A stretch of DNA of 64,000 bases from Ustulina deusta (lineage: Eukaryota > Ascomycota > Sordariomycetes > Xylariales > Xylariaceae). How positions within the stretch are numbered: position 1 is the first letter of the stretch; each line of letters begins with the position of its first letter. Positions 1 through 11,658 of this stretch are shown in pieces. The DNA is taken from assembly GCA_023159155.1 (NCBI GenBank), contig JAJNNX010000028.1, positions 310,001 through 374,000 of the forward strand, in the 5' to 3' direction. The position numbers were made by a program, and so were the translations under genes. Below the pieces are notes generated by a model. The model made no database searches. It saw only the letters and a list, made by a program, of their open reading frames with translations, and was not told where the DNA came from.

Positions 1-3000
1 ATATTTATGAGAGCGGAGATGCACGCTGCACTCCTCTCCGCATCCCTAGTGCATGTAGGTAAGAGAACTACTCCCTAAGTAGGTATACAGAGACGATCAA
101 TTGGGATGTGCTAGCAGGTACACGGCTCTCCCCCGGTATGCGTGAACATGTCGTGCTGGTGTTGCCCTCGGTTCTTCTTCGTGCTGTCATCATTTCTCCC
201 TCACCTGTCTGGCCTAATGTCTGTCTCACAGGACCCCTCCCCAGGAATGCGGTGAAACCCCTCTGCTGGACCGAGTCCTCTCCCCCGCACCATCCATTAA
301 TGATCGCAGATGAGGTGGCCAATCTCACGGGTTCCTGTATCCTGTCCTGTGAAACGACGGGAAGACACACCATGCCTTAGGTGATAAGTAGGCCCACAGG
401 TTGATTGGAAGAAGACATTCCCGGGGCTGAGGGATCGGTAGATCCACCGGCAGCCGTCCCTCGTCTGTGTACCTATTTTACATACCTACCTAGTAAGTAT
501 CATACCCAGATGCCCAGGGAATCTTTTGCGTAACGGGTAACCAAGTGCGGTAACGTTGCCAGCCAATGAATAATATCGTGAATATAAGTACATCCCTCAG
601 GTAGGTTGATTTACACTAGCTAAATGGCAGCAGACCGAGTCAGCACCTAAGGCTGCAGCAAATAAGATAGGTCCCTAATCTACCCGAATACCATGCAACT
701 TTCTTCGGTGTAGTCCATATATCTCCTAAAACGACACCAGGACTCAATACCTTACACGAACACATCTGCTGTGGCGGAATTTTGAGGAGCATACCTAGTA
801 GGTATCGTGCACCTCTAGATACACTAGTGTCGTTTGTTAGGAGCCTACCCAACCTAGCAGTGTACACTAAGTAGGTACCCTAGGCAACTAGGTTGCAGAC
901 GGTGCGCTGTCACTAACATCAGCTCCATTATTCTCCCATAAACCTCTTCATGTGGGATGAAACCTTTTATTAATCGCCTAGAATAGACCAACTACTAAAA
1001 ACATTACATGCCTAAATTAGCGTCTTGTTCACTTAGAGGATTTGTTGAAAACTCTTTTTTAATTGTAGGTTCTCTCTAGTCCAACACTACAAGTAAGTAC
1101 CGGTAAGTTAAAAACGGCGTGGTTAGTCTAGTGATTCCCTATTCGGGAAAGCAAGCGGAAGAGTGCGTACTACACTAGTTTAATGGGAATTAATGAAAAT
1201 GGGTGTACCTGCCCGACTAGGAATTATTAGGTAGGATCTCGGGGCGAGTGATTTTCCAAAACTCTCTGGATTACTCCGTTGCTTACCGGGCCTGACTGAC
1301 TTCACTTCAAGCTCATGTCTTTGGCTTGTCTATTGCGAAGTAAATAGTGGCTCGAACCATGATACTTGCTTGATACGCCATGACGAGTAGTGGTCGATGA
1401 CGAACGTATGCTGATCTTATCGTTCTACGCTCACGCTATTTGAATACTATACTACACTACTTATAGCATGTTGTCGTGTTGCACTACGGCCAAGTCATGT
1501 ATAATTTCCCGACTTGCCAGGCACATGGCAATTGGGACCCCTGTAGACTCTCCACTGAGTCTTACTAGTATATTGGTATGACTGACTAGTCTGGCTTGAC
1601 ACGCGACAAGGCCGAGGCCAGCCCATGTAGTGTGCCAGACCGTGCTCGGAGAGCTGCTCATTAGCTGCCCGTCCTGTCATCCCTGCCTTCCAGCCAGTCT
1701 TCTGGAAGCTCTCTATGCGGCCTAGCTTCGTAGCCGGCTGCACAACCGCCCAGGTCGTTCTGAATGAACTGGCCATTCATCTCTCGTGCCTGGGTCGATT
1801 GGTAATTCGGCTCCGCTTTGAGGTCCGGGAGGAGTCTGCGAGGAGTCTGCGACGTTTGGCAATAAGAGAGGGGCCCGACGACCCAAAGCGCGGCCGACAA
1901 GCCCAGGCAAGCGTCTTGTTGGGCTCTCTATGAACCTGAGGAGACGATCACAAAAGAGTAGCATTCCCGACTCTTCCTTTCCCTAACGCCCCTTCTCCCA
2001 CTTCTCGTCCCCGGATAGCGTGTCATAATCGTACATAATCGCTCGTTTCCAACATACTAGCCCCATTCCTAGGGAACTTGTTCGCAGTCATTCAAGCAGA
2101 GTGTGACCGTGAACCGAGACAGTTCATGTTCAAAGGCGACGGTTAATCCCGACCTCATATTCTGCGCATATCCCAGCTTCACCTGCCGATTCTGCTCACT
2201 CCTCCAAAGCCAACAACAGCTGGCTCTATTCATCGGATTGACCTTGTTTCGATTGCCGTTTGGAATCGTCCGACCTGGTTGAGGATATCTGATCGAGGGT
2301 TGTATCATTCGTCTTTTTGACTGTCTTGGGCAGAACCCCTCGGCGATCTCACCCGAACTCCCCGACAACACTCGACGACGAGACACCTTCCTTTGCGCCC
2401 GACGGTACTCTGGAAGACCCGGGATAAAAGACACTCTTTTATACGCCTCATTATCGCTGAACGCACTGCCCGTGCCCAAAAGGCTTGGCATCGAGACTTT
2501 ATTATTAAGACCGACGTCCCCTTCGGGAATTATGTTCCGCAGCCCTCGCCAGCCGAAGTAGGGTCACCCCCTGGTATACGACATAACACGGTTCAGTCGG
2601 TCCAAATCCCAGATAAATACCTTGCACTGTGGTCTGACGACAGCAGCCTCTGCGGACACCAGCGATAGACGAGTCACTTACACCGTCCGCAGGGAAAAGA
2701 GGGTCACATAAGCCACTCATCCCACGCGACAACGACGCCGACAACGCTCGTTGTTGGCAGGTATCGCTCTAGCAACTGGAATATCACGAAGGCAGAGGTA
2801 ACGGTGGTAACGCCATTGGCTACTAATCACCGCTATAGCGTCGCTCCGGGAGGCGGACCACAGCCTTGGGACGCACCGCGAGTGAGAGTCGGCTCCAACC
2901 TGCATACTATCCCTGCCAAAACCCGCAGACGTCATGACGTCCATTGTAAGTGCTGGGAGATTCCATTCTTCTGTTTCTTTTCCTTCGTCTTCCCGCCTCT

Positions 3001-4246
3001 TCCGCTCCCCGCTCCCCGCTCCCCCATTGCCGGTTCCCCGTTCCCTATTAGTCGATGCTGAGGGGCGCAAACTCTTGCTGCTCCGTGCTTGCTTGCCTGC
3101 CTGTCTATCTTGCTCGCCTGTCTCACCGGCGTCATCTCCTTCGGCGTCTCTGATTTGCTTCCCTGCCCTGTGGTTGGCTATGCCGCATGCCAGCCACGCC
3201 TCGCGCCTCGCTTGCACACTGTCCTCGGTCCCCCCTATCGAATGGCAGCTCAGGGCTCCTCACCGCCTCGCGGCTGCAGCATGCTTGTGTTGCGCAGCTG
3301 GGTCCTTTTGTGCTGGTCTCATTTCACCCCCCTTTCCCCCCCTCCATCTCCCGACGCCACATCTGGCCGTGGGTTGTACGAGCAAGCGTGACAGCCCTTG
3401 ATAAGCGGCCGTCCATCCCACGAGAGCGGTCGATCTCACCAGGCTCATCTCGCTGGGGGGCGACGGGTCGGTGCGATGCGCACATTCCACACAAATGCCA
3501 CATGCTTGGCAGCCCTCGCGCCCGGTCGCGCCTCCCGACGGGTATTGCTGTGATCAGATCTTGGAAGAGGCGAGAACATGGCGGGCCAGGTTCCGCCCGT
3601 AGCGTTGTCTGTCTGTCAATGGGCCTCGTGTCATTCCTTCTCGTTCCGCGCCCCCCCGAGCGCCAGGTGAAACCGAGGTTCTCGTAGAGCCATGGCCATT
3701 GCCCGTTGCTCACCTCCCCCGTCACCACCTCCTGATTGCTTACTTGCCTCCCCAAGTACCTGGCGAGTATGTACGTATCTGGGTCCGCAGAGGTACCTCA
3801 GCTTATCAGCCTGATTATTGCTGCTTGTCGCGTTTGGGCCGATTAAGCTCGTCGATACACATGCCGCCGCCTGGCACCCTCCCTTGCTTCCGCGGCGCGC
3901 GCACTGGTTGCTTCTTTTGAGGTCGATCCCTGCTTAGGCTGAACTTAATACTATAACATCCCTTACCTGATGCTTCCAGTGCAGCTTCCTGGTCCTTCCC
4001 AACAACTTGGGTTTTCCTTCTCCGCCCACACCCAATAAGCCATCCAGCCGTCTATCTAATCAGCCAATGACCCAACCATTTCCCGGCGCGCTCCCAACAT
4101 GCTTTTCTTCCAGCATTGAGCCCCTCCAACGCTGCCCCTCTTCTCCCCCCTCCCCTCCATTTCACCCCCCGTCTCGTCCTTAGCCTCGCTTATCGTATTC
4201 ATCTGTTTGCGCCGTTTGTGCCGCGGCTCCCGGCATCAACATCGTG
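1..4246. other. Gene-poor spacer and long 5' leader region of the Lst7-type gene
   Basis: I see no supported gene here. Open frames on both strands are short, overlap one another and have no recognisable motif. Motifs of the TACCTA/TAGGTA type recur between about 480 and 880. From about 2,960 to 4,200 the plus strand is strongly pyrimidine-rich (a GCTCCCC direct repeat near 3,005-3,025, C/T tracts near 3,330-3,350 and 4,100-4,190). That is usual for the promoter and 5' UTR of a filamentous-fungal gene, here the plus-strand gene beginning at 4,247. Confidence 0.5.
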
Positions 4247-5881
4247 ATGGCTGTCGCCAACATACCTGCCCTGTTCGCGTCGCTAACCACTGACATCCAG
4301 CTTTGTCTGGCGCATTACTGCGACCTGCATGGTCCGACGCCGTTGATGGTCACAGAAGGCCTCCCGGTCCCCTGCGGGCGATGTTATGACGATGGCCTTG
4401 GCGACATGGCACGGCCACGATCGAGCGCCACATCAACCACCTCAGCCAGTCCCTCGGCGGCCGTGACCGATGCTCTGCGCAAGATGAACCTCGGTGCGGC
4501 ACGCCATTCTTCAGCGACCACGTCCGACCAGGGTGTACAAACACACCGAGCGGCGCTATCCAAAGCCTCGAATCCTGCAACCAAAGCAGCCCAGCCCGTC
4601 GCTGCCGCTGCCTCGGCAGTCCAGACACCACCCCAGAGCCCGCGAAAACCGGCCGACGGATTTCTTGAGCCCAGGGCGAATAACGCTAACACGCCGCGAC
4701 GCGACGCCAGCTTCCGACGGACCTACGACGAGTACGTGACCAAGCGCGCGAGCCCATGCGCCAACTGCGCCTTGACGCTCCCCAGGCGACAAGACATTGC
4801 GAATGCTGCCGACGCGAAATCCGACAAACCCGCCGCTCCGAAGTCGGACATTCAAGGCCCCACGATGAGGACTCGTGCTCCATATGCCCGCGTGTACGGC
4901 AGCCTGGCCGATGCGAGTCCGCCCTGCTCCAATCCGCAATCCTCCTACCCGTCCGACGCCGAAGAGGAGTCGTCGCCCCAAAGCTCGGTCAGTCGCTCGA
5001 GCCCCCAGCGTCGACCGACTACATCCGCCTCGCAGTCGAGTGCGGCATCCAAGACCAGCATGCCCCACCACACCCATTATCTCGACTACACCTCTACTCA
5101 CGAGCCCACCGTGCAAACCACCTACACCATCGTGCGCGCCTCATGTCTCCGCACGCTCTCCTTCGAGACTCTCCCGCGACGCCCCGAAGCCACCCAGTCT
5201 ACGCCGTCTCTCCTCGGAGCCGCACCCTGTGGCCCCCCGTTCCCCTCCGCCATGAACGTCGGTCCCGGCTACATCACGGCGCCGCCCACTCCACAATCCG
5301 CCGCAAGCGGCGGCCCTATCTTTTTCGGCGATCCCTCAGCCGGTTATACGACCGCCTATATCTTCCGTATCCCTGACATGCATGCGCGTGGCCGCAAAAG
5401 GGTCTATGCCTTCCTGGCGCTTAGTACGCACCGGGAACGCCTGGCCATGAAGGCATTTAGCTTCATTTCTGCCGCATTTCGCGACCTTGCCGCTTGGATT
5501 CAAGAACTTGCCGAGGCGGAAGCCGAACGAGAACGAGAACGCGAAGAAGCAGGGAGCGCCGTAGCCGCGCTGAATGCTGCGTATCGGAACGGCCGCTTCG
5601 GAGGTCGCAAGCCTAATGAGAGTAGCATCGGACTTGGTGGGGGCTTCGGTGGTGGAGCCATGGACAACCCCAAGGAACGAGACCGTGATACCAGCAGCTT
5701 TCTAACAGGCGGTAGTCGAGGCGGTTATATGCAGCGTATGGGCGGGACCATGGGACCGAGTGGGTTTACACCAAAGGCTCGCGGACTAGCCGAAGTGGTT
5801 GGCTTACCCGACATCTTTATCGAGCTCCACACACGCTTTGTAAAGCTGCTCCTTGAGCTTGGCATTGTCCTAGGCTCTTAA
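4247..5881 (+). CDS. LST7: Folliculin/Lst7-family protein
   Basis: Single-exon protein of 544 aa. The frame is open from a GTG at 4,244, but the in-frame ATG at 4,247 is taken as the start. Residues 23-41 read HYCDLHGPTPLMVTEGLP, the N-terminal signature of the folliculin (longin-type) family. Residues about 50-330 are a Ser/Pro/Ala-rich, probably disordered insert. A second conserved block (YIFRIPDMHARGRKRVYAFL and following, about 368-430) resembles the folliculin core, and the C-terminus ends in a hydrophobic helix (FVKLLLELGIVLG). In yeast and mammals Lst7/FLCN, with Lst4/FNIP, is a GTPase-activating complex for Rag/Gtr GTPases upstream of TORC1 at the vacuole or lysosome. The family call comes from recognised motifs; the role here is inferred by homology. 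Confidence 0.85.
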   Translation: MAVANIPALFASLTTDIQLCLAHYCDLHGPTPLMVTEGLPVPCGRCYDDGLGDMARPRSSATSTTSASPSAAVTDALRKMNLGAARHSSATTSDQGVQTHRAALSKASNPATKAAQPVAAAASAVQTPPQSPRKPADGFLEPRANNANTPRRDASFRRTYDEYVTKRASPCANCALTLPRRQDIANAADAKSDKPAAPKSDIQGPTMRTRAPYARVYGSLADASPPCSNPQSSYPSDAEEESSPQSSVSRSSPQRRPTTSASQSSAASKTSMPHHTHYLDYTSTHEPTVQTTYTIVRASCLRTLSFETLPRRPEATQSTPSLLGAAPCGPPFPSAMNVGPGYITAPPTPQSAASGGPIFFGDPSAGYTTAYIFRIPDMHARGRKRVYAFLALSTHRERLAMKAFSFISAAFRDLAAWIQELAEAEAEREREREEAGSAVAALNAAYRNGRFGGRKPNESSIGLGGGFGGGAMDNPKERDRDTSSFLTGGSRGGYMQRMGGTMGPSGFTPKARGLAEVVGLPDIFIELHTRFVKLLLELGIVLGS

Positions 5882-7342
5882 GAACAAGCTTTATCATACC
5901 GATATCCTGCTACATCGCATCTGGCGTGTTAGCATTCACTGCTCGAGCCAGAGCTACACCCTAAACCGCTAAAACATATAGATGGAGGCGAAGGATATAC
6001 CCACTTCTCGTAATGGCGATCAAGATACCCGGGAAGCAAGTCAGTACACGAAACGACGGGCGGCTTGCCGCACCACCTTCGCCTTCGTGACTTATTTCCT
6101 CATCGAGACACACTTTTAGCCACATGATAAATGGCCGTGCGGAGACAGCAGTGTTGGAACTTTTCTACCATGGTCTATGGTTTCTACCTTGTTTCTTACA
6201 CACGGCTTGATTTTCGATTTTCACGGCTTTTTTTCCCTCACCGATGTATCACTTATTTATCCCCCCCCACCCCCCTAATGGCGACAGGTAGATCGCGTGT
6301 ATTATGAACAGCACGGCACGAACTAGAATGGGACAAAGGGCACAAAACAGGACAGGCTGGATCGAGCAGACTTTGATGAACGCAACAAAAATCCTAAAAC
6401 GACGCTTCCGGACTGGCAGGACCCCGGGAGTTGGCGCGTAGGGAAGTGCCAAGGTTCTGTTACGGCCGTGGAGGCTGTTTACTGGCATATGCATACTTGA
6501 GCGGTCATCGGCGCTCGCATCGCGATGGCGGCTTCAACAGCTAGGCACTTGAGCTGGGCTCATCGGTGCTAGGGTGCTTTTGAGCGGGAGTTGGGCCTCG
6601 GCATAATGAATGACGACGTCTGCATTTGTTTTGAGAGGCATGGACGGCAATGGGATTCGGCGCTTTCTTTTTCCCCCCCTCTCTCTCTCTCTCTGTCTCT
6701 GTTTGGCATGGTCCGGTAGGGTTTGGGTTGAAGCGAGCGCGTGAGTGAGGTAGGGGGTGGATATAATGGCACAGGCGGGGGCGGGGGCGTGTGAGACTGT
6801 ACCATGTTTGTATTGATAGGCTGGCTGGTGCGGCGGAATAATAGGCTGCCAGAGCAAAAGATACCCAATGAACGTAATGAGGGCTCGGGGCCCGTGGAGA
6901 GAATGCGAGGGCTGGCGGTTCAGGTAGATGGGGATATCTAGCTGCTTACGGTCCATCTAATACACAGTAGTTCAGAGACATGAATGTATGCCTGATTGTT
7001 GGTTGTACTGAATGTGGTGATGTGTTTGTAGTAATATTTTTGTGGTGAGATTGAGTTATCTGATGGGCTGTTGAATGAATATGGGACGGCAGGAAAGACG
7101 AGAGAATTCTGTTGCGTGTTATTCCACCCAGGCTCGAAGATACCTACCTACAATAAACTAAATGCTGTTTCGTGTTGCTATTCAGAGTTATACCTACATC
7201 GGTAAAACGTTTTTGTTTTACTCAGTTATGAACTTTTTTGCTAAAAATAAAAGCGTTGAATAAACAGACATACTATATGTAAAGCAGTACAGAGCCAATC
7301 TACCATCAAGTCAACGCCATAAGAGGCAAGGTACTGTACCAA
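5882..7342. other. Intergenic spacer
   Basis: No supported gene. It holds a C-run near 6,261-6,275, a pyrimidine/CT microsatellite at about 6,673-6,700, a G-rich stretch near 6,775-6,790 and a TACCTACCTAC motif near 7,142. The minus-strand open frames here show no family signature and are probably chance. Confidence 0.5.
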
Positions 7343-7423
7343 GGCACTTTGGCGGAGTGGTTAACGCGCAGGACTGCTAATCCTGTTCCTTCGGGAGCCT
7401 GAGTTCGAATCTCAGAGGTGTCG
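7343..7423 (+). tRNA. tRNA-Ser(GCU): tRNA-Ser(GCU), copy 1
   Basis: An 81-nt type II tRNA. The 7-bp acceptor stem pairs GGCACTT with AGGTGTC, with discriminator G. The anticodon loop CTGCTAA gives anticodon GCT, which reads AGC/AGU serine codons. A long variable arm (TTCC-TTC-GGGA) is present, as expected for serine, followed by the T arm GAGTTCGAATCTC. No intron. The gene carries its own A and B boxes, and a T6 run at 7,433-7,438 can serve as the Pol III terminator. An identical copy lies tail-to-tail 147 bp downstream. Confidence 0.97.
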
Positions 7424-7570
7424 AAAAAAAGATTTTTTAAACTTAAAAACTTTTTAAGGTTTTTTTTTCGTATCTGATTATATTTTGTTTTTTATCAACT
7501 TGCCATCAATTTTATAATCAAAATATAATAATAATAAAAAAAACTTTTAAGTTTAAAAAATCTTCTTTTT
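7424..7570. repeat. Spacer between the two tRNA genes; inverted repeat continues into it
   Basis: This AT-rich 147-bp spacer separates the tails of the two tRNA-Ser genes. The first ~40 bp after each gene, read outward from its 3' end, are nearly identical (A-run, GATTTTTTAAACTTAAAA, T-run). The inverted duplication therefore includes tRNA plus 3' flank with terminator. Upstream of the genes the flanks do not match. Confidence 0.85.
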
Positions 7571-7651
7571 CGACACCTCTGAGATTCGAACTCAGGCTCC
7601 CGAAGGAACAGGATTAGCAGTCCTGCGCGTTAACCACTCCGCCAAAGTGCC
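7571..7651 (-). tRNA. tRNA-Ser(GCU): tRNA-Ser(GCU), copy 2, inverted
   Basis: The exact reverse complement of the 81-nt tRNA at 7,343-7,423, with the same acceptor stem, GCT anticodon, long variable arm and T arm. A T6 run on the minus strand (7,555-7,560) is in terminator position. No base differs between the two copies as I read them, so the duplication is either recent or kept identical by gene conversion. Confidence 0.97.
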
Positions 7652-9125
7652 CCAGTGCTGATGGGCAGGCTCCGTCAATATGCATATTCTACTGTGCACT
7701 GATCTTTTAATCAGTAGATCCAGGATTGGACCAACTTCGTTCCTAGTTAACAGTGCTGTATTGACTACCTACCTATGTCCAGACCGTTCTAGAGGTTTGG
7801 AGGGACCTGGACTTCGGCTCTGTACTTTCCAGAAGACTTGATGTATGTATAGATGGACCATGATGGAGGACCATTGTTGCCTTGGGGCGTTTCGGGGCGT
7901 CAGTGCGTCACCCTGCCATAGGGTTCAAGGACTCGACAACTTGCCTGAACTTGAAGGAAAGCATATCCCTACGAAGCCGCTAATGGAAAAAGATGCCTTA
8001 TGGCTGCTCCAATAGTATGTTGATACACACTTCCCAACTGGTGGCGATTTCTGGCCTCAGAAAGAAGAAAACTCTGAGGGTTGGCCGCATAGTACGGTAG
8101 ATGTATCCCGATTCTTACGGTAAGGGCTTCATGCGAATTAGCGGTAATCAACAGCTAATTCCCCCCCCAGATTTTTGCGCTTAGATGCTTATCGCAACCA
8201 TCCCCATGTTGTGAGCTGGGAAAATTACTTGTCAGGAATCGGATAGAAGCACGGTAGCCTCATTGCACCGCTTACACATCTCAGAACGGTATTGCCTTTG
8301 CGTAAACAGAGATATATGCCTGCTACTCGCGAGGGCAAAAGGCAATCGAGCCAATGCCGGGTATATAAACTTGGACCGCCTCTTTGAACAATATTCTCGA
8401 AGCTCCCAACTGGCTCTAGAACTGAGAAGAAAGTCACTAGAGATGTTGCACGGAGGAGTCTTACGGAAGGTCACACGTGTCATTCGGGTCGAAACGGGGA
8501 GAAAGCCGTGAAACGACTGTCTCGGTAATATTGGCAAGGAAGCTATTCAGCCCCCGCTAAACTAAGACATGTAGACGGACCTCGGAGGTTAGAATACCAA
8601 CCTAGTTGTATATATAGCCTCAGGCAACTAAAAGGGAATCCGAAAGGCCGCCGAATAGCAATACGGACCTAGTTGCCTATAGTAGATTATTGCTAAATTA
8701 AGTCTATCTGCAAGCCCTTTATCAAGCCCTTGTTATAAGGTTCACAGGCGCCTTAGGTAACAGAGATAGTAGAGGTAGTAAAACTAGTAATCCTGTCACA
8801 ACACTAGGAGATATGCCTTCTAGAAGCTCCACTACAACTTGTTACATTATTCTCGATAGTGTGTTTGAATGCGCTGAATGACTTACACCCCAAAAAAAAA
8901 ATCCGTTTTCAATTTAATGCTTCTGTTTTATCTTGACAGTTAATATTCAGCAACAGCCACCGGATGAATTCAACAAATCCCACGACAGCCATTGATGATG
9001 TCGAGCACGTTGATAACAGTTCCACAGCTGGATTCAACTATTCATTACCATGTCAGGAGTTATCGAAGGAGTCCATTGGCAGGAACCGTTTGGTGACGGG
9101 ACATATTAGCCCCACGCAAATTGCC
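7652..9125. other. Intergenic spacer
   Basis: No gene supported. There is a CCTACCTATG motif near 7,768, a short C-run at 8,161-8,168 and an A-run near 8,890. Open frames at 8,225-8,540 lie on both strands of the same stretch and have no motif. Confidence 0.45.
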
Positions 9126-9794
9126 CTAGGCAATCCGCGGAGGAGGCGCCTGCGCGCCGCATCCGGCCGCATCGCGGCCGAGTTCAGCCAGAAGCGCCTC
9201 GCCATCGTCGGCAAAGAGATCGACGAATCGACAGGGCCGCGTCTCGGCGGTGCGGAACCTCGGCGCCCCCTGGATCAAGTGCCGGATGAACCCGCTGTGG
9301 GCCACCACCACGAGATGGTCGTCGTCGTCCAACTCCCTGGCAACCCTGCGGATGTACAGCCGCGCTCGACGCGCTCGCGCGGCGACTTTCGCCTGGTTCC
9401 GCCTGCCGTACGAGGTGCTGCCGCCCTTGTACCACCACCCGTCCGAGAGGAATTGCAGATCTAGAACGTGCCCGAACTCGGCGCGGAGTTCGGGCGCGGG
9501 CGAGCCCATGTCGCTCGGTCGAGCACTGCACTCCTCGAGCTCGGGGACCAGAACCACTTTCATGTTACCTTCTTGTATGGTGGGGCCGAATGCTATAAGA
9601 GCCGTTTGCACCGTGCGTCGCATTGGAGACGAGATGATTCGCCTCACCTTGGACGCGTGGGGGAACGTGCCGCGGAGGGCCTCGGCGTGGGCCATGCCTT
9701 TCGCCGTCAGATGCGGGTCGCGCAGCCCGTCGCCGTTCGGCTCGACGTTGTGGCGAGCCTGGGCGTGGCGGAAGATGTCGATTGTCGGGGGCAT
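9126..9794 (-). CDS. Histidine phosphatase (phosphoglycerate mutase-like) family protein
   Basis: Single-exon, 222 aa, ATG at 9,794. The N-terminus carries the catalytic signature FRHAQARHN (Arg9-His10; His10 would be the phosphorylated residue). It is followed by SSPMRRTVQTA (second phosphate-pocket Arg) and ELEECSARPSD with the acidic residue, then VVAHSGFIRHL with the second catalytic His. Length and order of motifs fit the small fungal PGM-like phosphatases, which act on phosphorylated small molecules; the substrate cannot be told. The C-terminal ~25 residues (GCGAQAPPP) look low-complexity. The coding DNA is clearly more GC-rich than its surroundings. Neighbouring spacers are long, so no functional partner is suggested. 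Confidence 0.88.
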   Translation of the reverse strand: MPPTIDIFRHAQARHNVEPNGDGLRDPHLTAKGMAHAEALRGTFPHASKVRRIISSPMRRTVQTALIAFGPTIQEGNMKVVLVPELEECSARPSDMGSPAPELRAEFGHVLDLQFLSDGWWYKGGSTSYGRRNQAKVAARARRARLYIRRVARELDDDDHLVVVAHSGFIRHLIQGAPRFRTAETRPCRFVDLFADDGEALLAELGRDAAGCGAQAPPPRIA

Positions 9795-11349
9795 TTCGGA
9801 CTGGGGTAGTTGTTTTAGTTAAGAGCTGTTTGGTTTCTTTGCGTTTTTTTCTTTTAGTAGCGGCTTGGGAAGCCTCAGGGTAAGAAACATCTCACGTTTA
9901 AATCTGATTTTTTCCTTAGAAATTATCGCTTGATTCCCCGGATAGGAGCTACTATATATACTTGGTTTTTGGCGAGAACCTGGCTTGGACAACGGTATTG
10001 TTTGCGGACAAAAGAGATCCTGATAAATGACATCGGAGCCACCCTTTATACTAAGGCTTTTTGTCTCCCCATTCAATTCAACATCTTCACGGCCCGATCG
10101 TCAAAGAAGCTAGTATTAGGTTGAAAGTAAGCATATGAATTGCCAACCTAGAGAATTATCGCCAAATCAAGTTTCGAAGTCTTTAGTCACGCCTTTGAAA
10201 TAGGCCAATGAGAGGCTAGGCTCTGTAAAGACTGGAACCATGACGAACAGGAGCACGGGCGTCGAAACCAATTAAGCGTAGATGAAAGGGAGGCAAACTA
10301 GGTACGGAAGTGGCAAAGACGGCGCAACCGGCGTAGCTAACCCGCCTCAAATCCCGCCGAGATCAGCACATGCATTGATAATTTCCCATGCTACTCGGCT
10401 TCGCGACAGAACTCGTGCGGTCATGTGGAAGTGGCAGAAATGGTAGCGGCGGTATCGAGGCCAGCCGGGTCGCCGAGATCACACTCGACGGCCGCGGTCA
10501 CCTGTTCCCAATGGAGGTCTCGGGCCTCGCTGCCGAGCATGCTGCCACCCGAAATGTCTAGACATGCCCCGTATATTAGTAATTTTGGCATAATTTGTGG
10601 GACAACGAAGACCATTTACACAGCTACATCGCGCTACTGCCATGCTCCATGCCACCTATTCTGGGCTAACACGCAGAATGAACGCTATCAGTCCTATGTG
10701 TGTCTTGGATACCCATGTCACTTGATGATTGGTGTGATAAACGGTCATCTCGGCTAGCAGATGGTTGCTGCAACATTGGTTTTAGAACCTGAGTCTGAGC
10801 CAGGCCCATGGGCAGCCCCAGGACGGCGATCATCTCAGGGGACTTCGCTGTGCTCTGCATGGTCTCTAGTCAAGGCTTTATATGGGACTGGAACAGCGCC
10901 CCTGACAGACGCATGGCTGCTTGCCCTGTGAGTTTCTGCCTCTGCCTCCGCCTCCGTGAGGCATCTGTGACGGGAAATGCTAGGGGTGGCGGATCGCTGT
11001 AGTGGCAATATGCTGTTGCTAGTATCTGTTAAAGTCTTGTTTGAAGCTCTTGGTTTAGGCCGTTCTGCCAGTGTTTGTAATCGTTGGTCCTGAACATCAA
11101 GTACGCTTGCTGGCGGATTGGGTGCTACCCTTGTGGATCGGGGAACCCTGGCCGTTTGCTGAAGTGCGGTCCTGGGTGCGACTTGGTGCCTATTATACGT
11201 AGCCGCTTCTTGAAATGAAGGTAAGCAGCCAGTTGGTGGTTGTATTGTAGGTTGGAGAGTAACGGGTGACGTCGCCTGGCCGGTGGGCGATGAGTCTCAT
11301 ATGGCTCTTTTCTCTTCGGGGAGATGGTTCCTTTGAAACAATAGTGGCA
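9795..11349. other. Intergenic spacer with doubtful open frames
   Basis: No gene is supported with confidence. On the minus strand 10,421-10,615 (GSEARDLHWEQVTAAVE) and 10,666-10,860 have protein-like composition but lack a consistent start, splice sites or family motif. They may be remnants. Confidence 0.35.
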
Positions 11350-11658
11350 CTATGGAAGTATAGTCGTAAGTATTTCTCCGCTTCTTTGACTTACTAGTGC
11401 CCAGAAATGGCATATCATGCTCACCGACGGGTCAGCCTGAGCTTTGAACTCGTCCATGACCATCTCGAGCTTGCTGCTCAGATGGGTTAACTGCCCGATC
11501 TGCAGAGGAAGATGATTCGTGGAAAGGACACAATCTTTTGGGTTCCTGTAAATTGGTTTCGCGGTGTGGCCAATGCAGCTCCCTGCGTGATGCATACTCA
11601 TCCCATTCGAGCTATGATCAATGATGATGGCATCATTGGATCTGCTTACTGCCGGCAT
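11350..11658 (-). CDS. Possible small protein or gene remnant, unrecognised
   Basis: An open frame of 102 aa from ATG at 11,658. Composition is protein-like and includes PIYRNPKDCVLSTNHLPLQI and a following Leu/Ser-rich, probably helical segment (LTHLSSKLEMVMDEFKAQAD). I recognise no family and no supporting splice partner. It could be the last exon of a decayed gene, or chance. Confidence 0.22.
   Translation of the reverse strand: MPAVSRSNDAIIIDHSSNGMSMHHAGSCIGHTAKPIYRNPKDCVLSTNHLPLQIGQLTHLSSKLEMVMDEFKAQADPSVSMICHFWALVSQRSGEILTTILP

Noticed and set aside
2934..3401. 155-aa Pro/Ser/Leu-rich frame upstream of the Lst7-type gene
   Set aside because: C/T-rich leader DNA produces long low-complexity frames in all three phases; no motif or splice structure.
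4350..5376. Several long frames on both strands within the Lst7-type gene
   Set aside because: They are shadows of a GC-rich coding exon with biased third positions; only the 4,247-5,881 frame carries family motifs.
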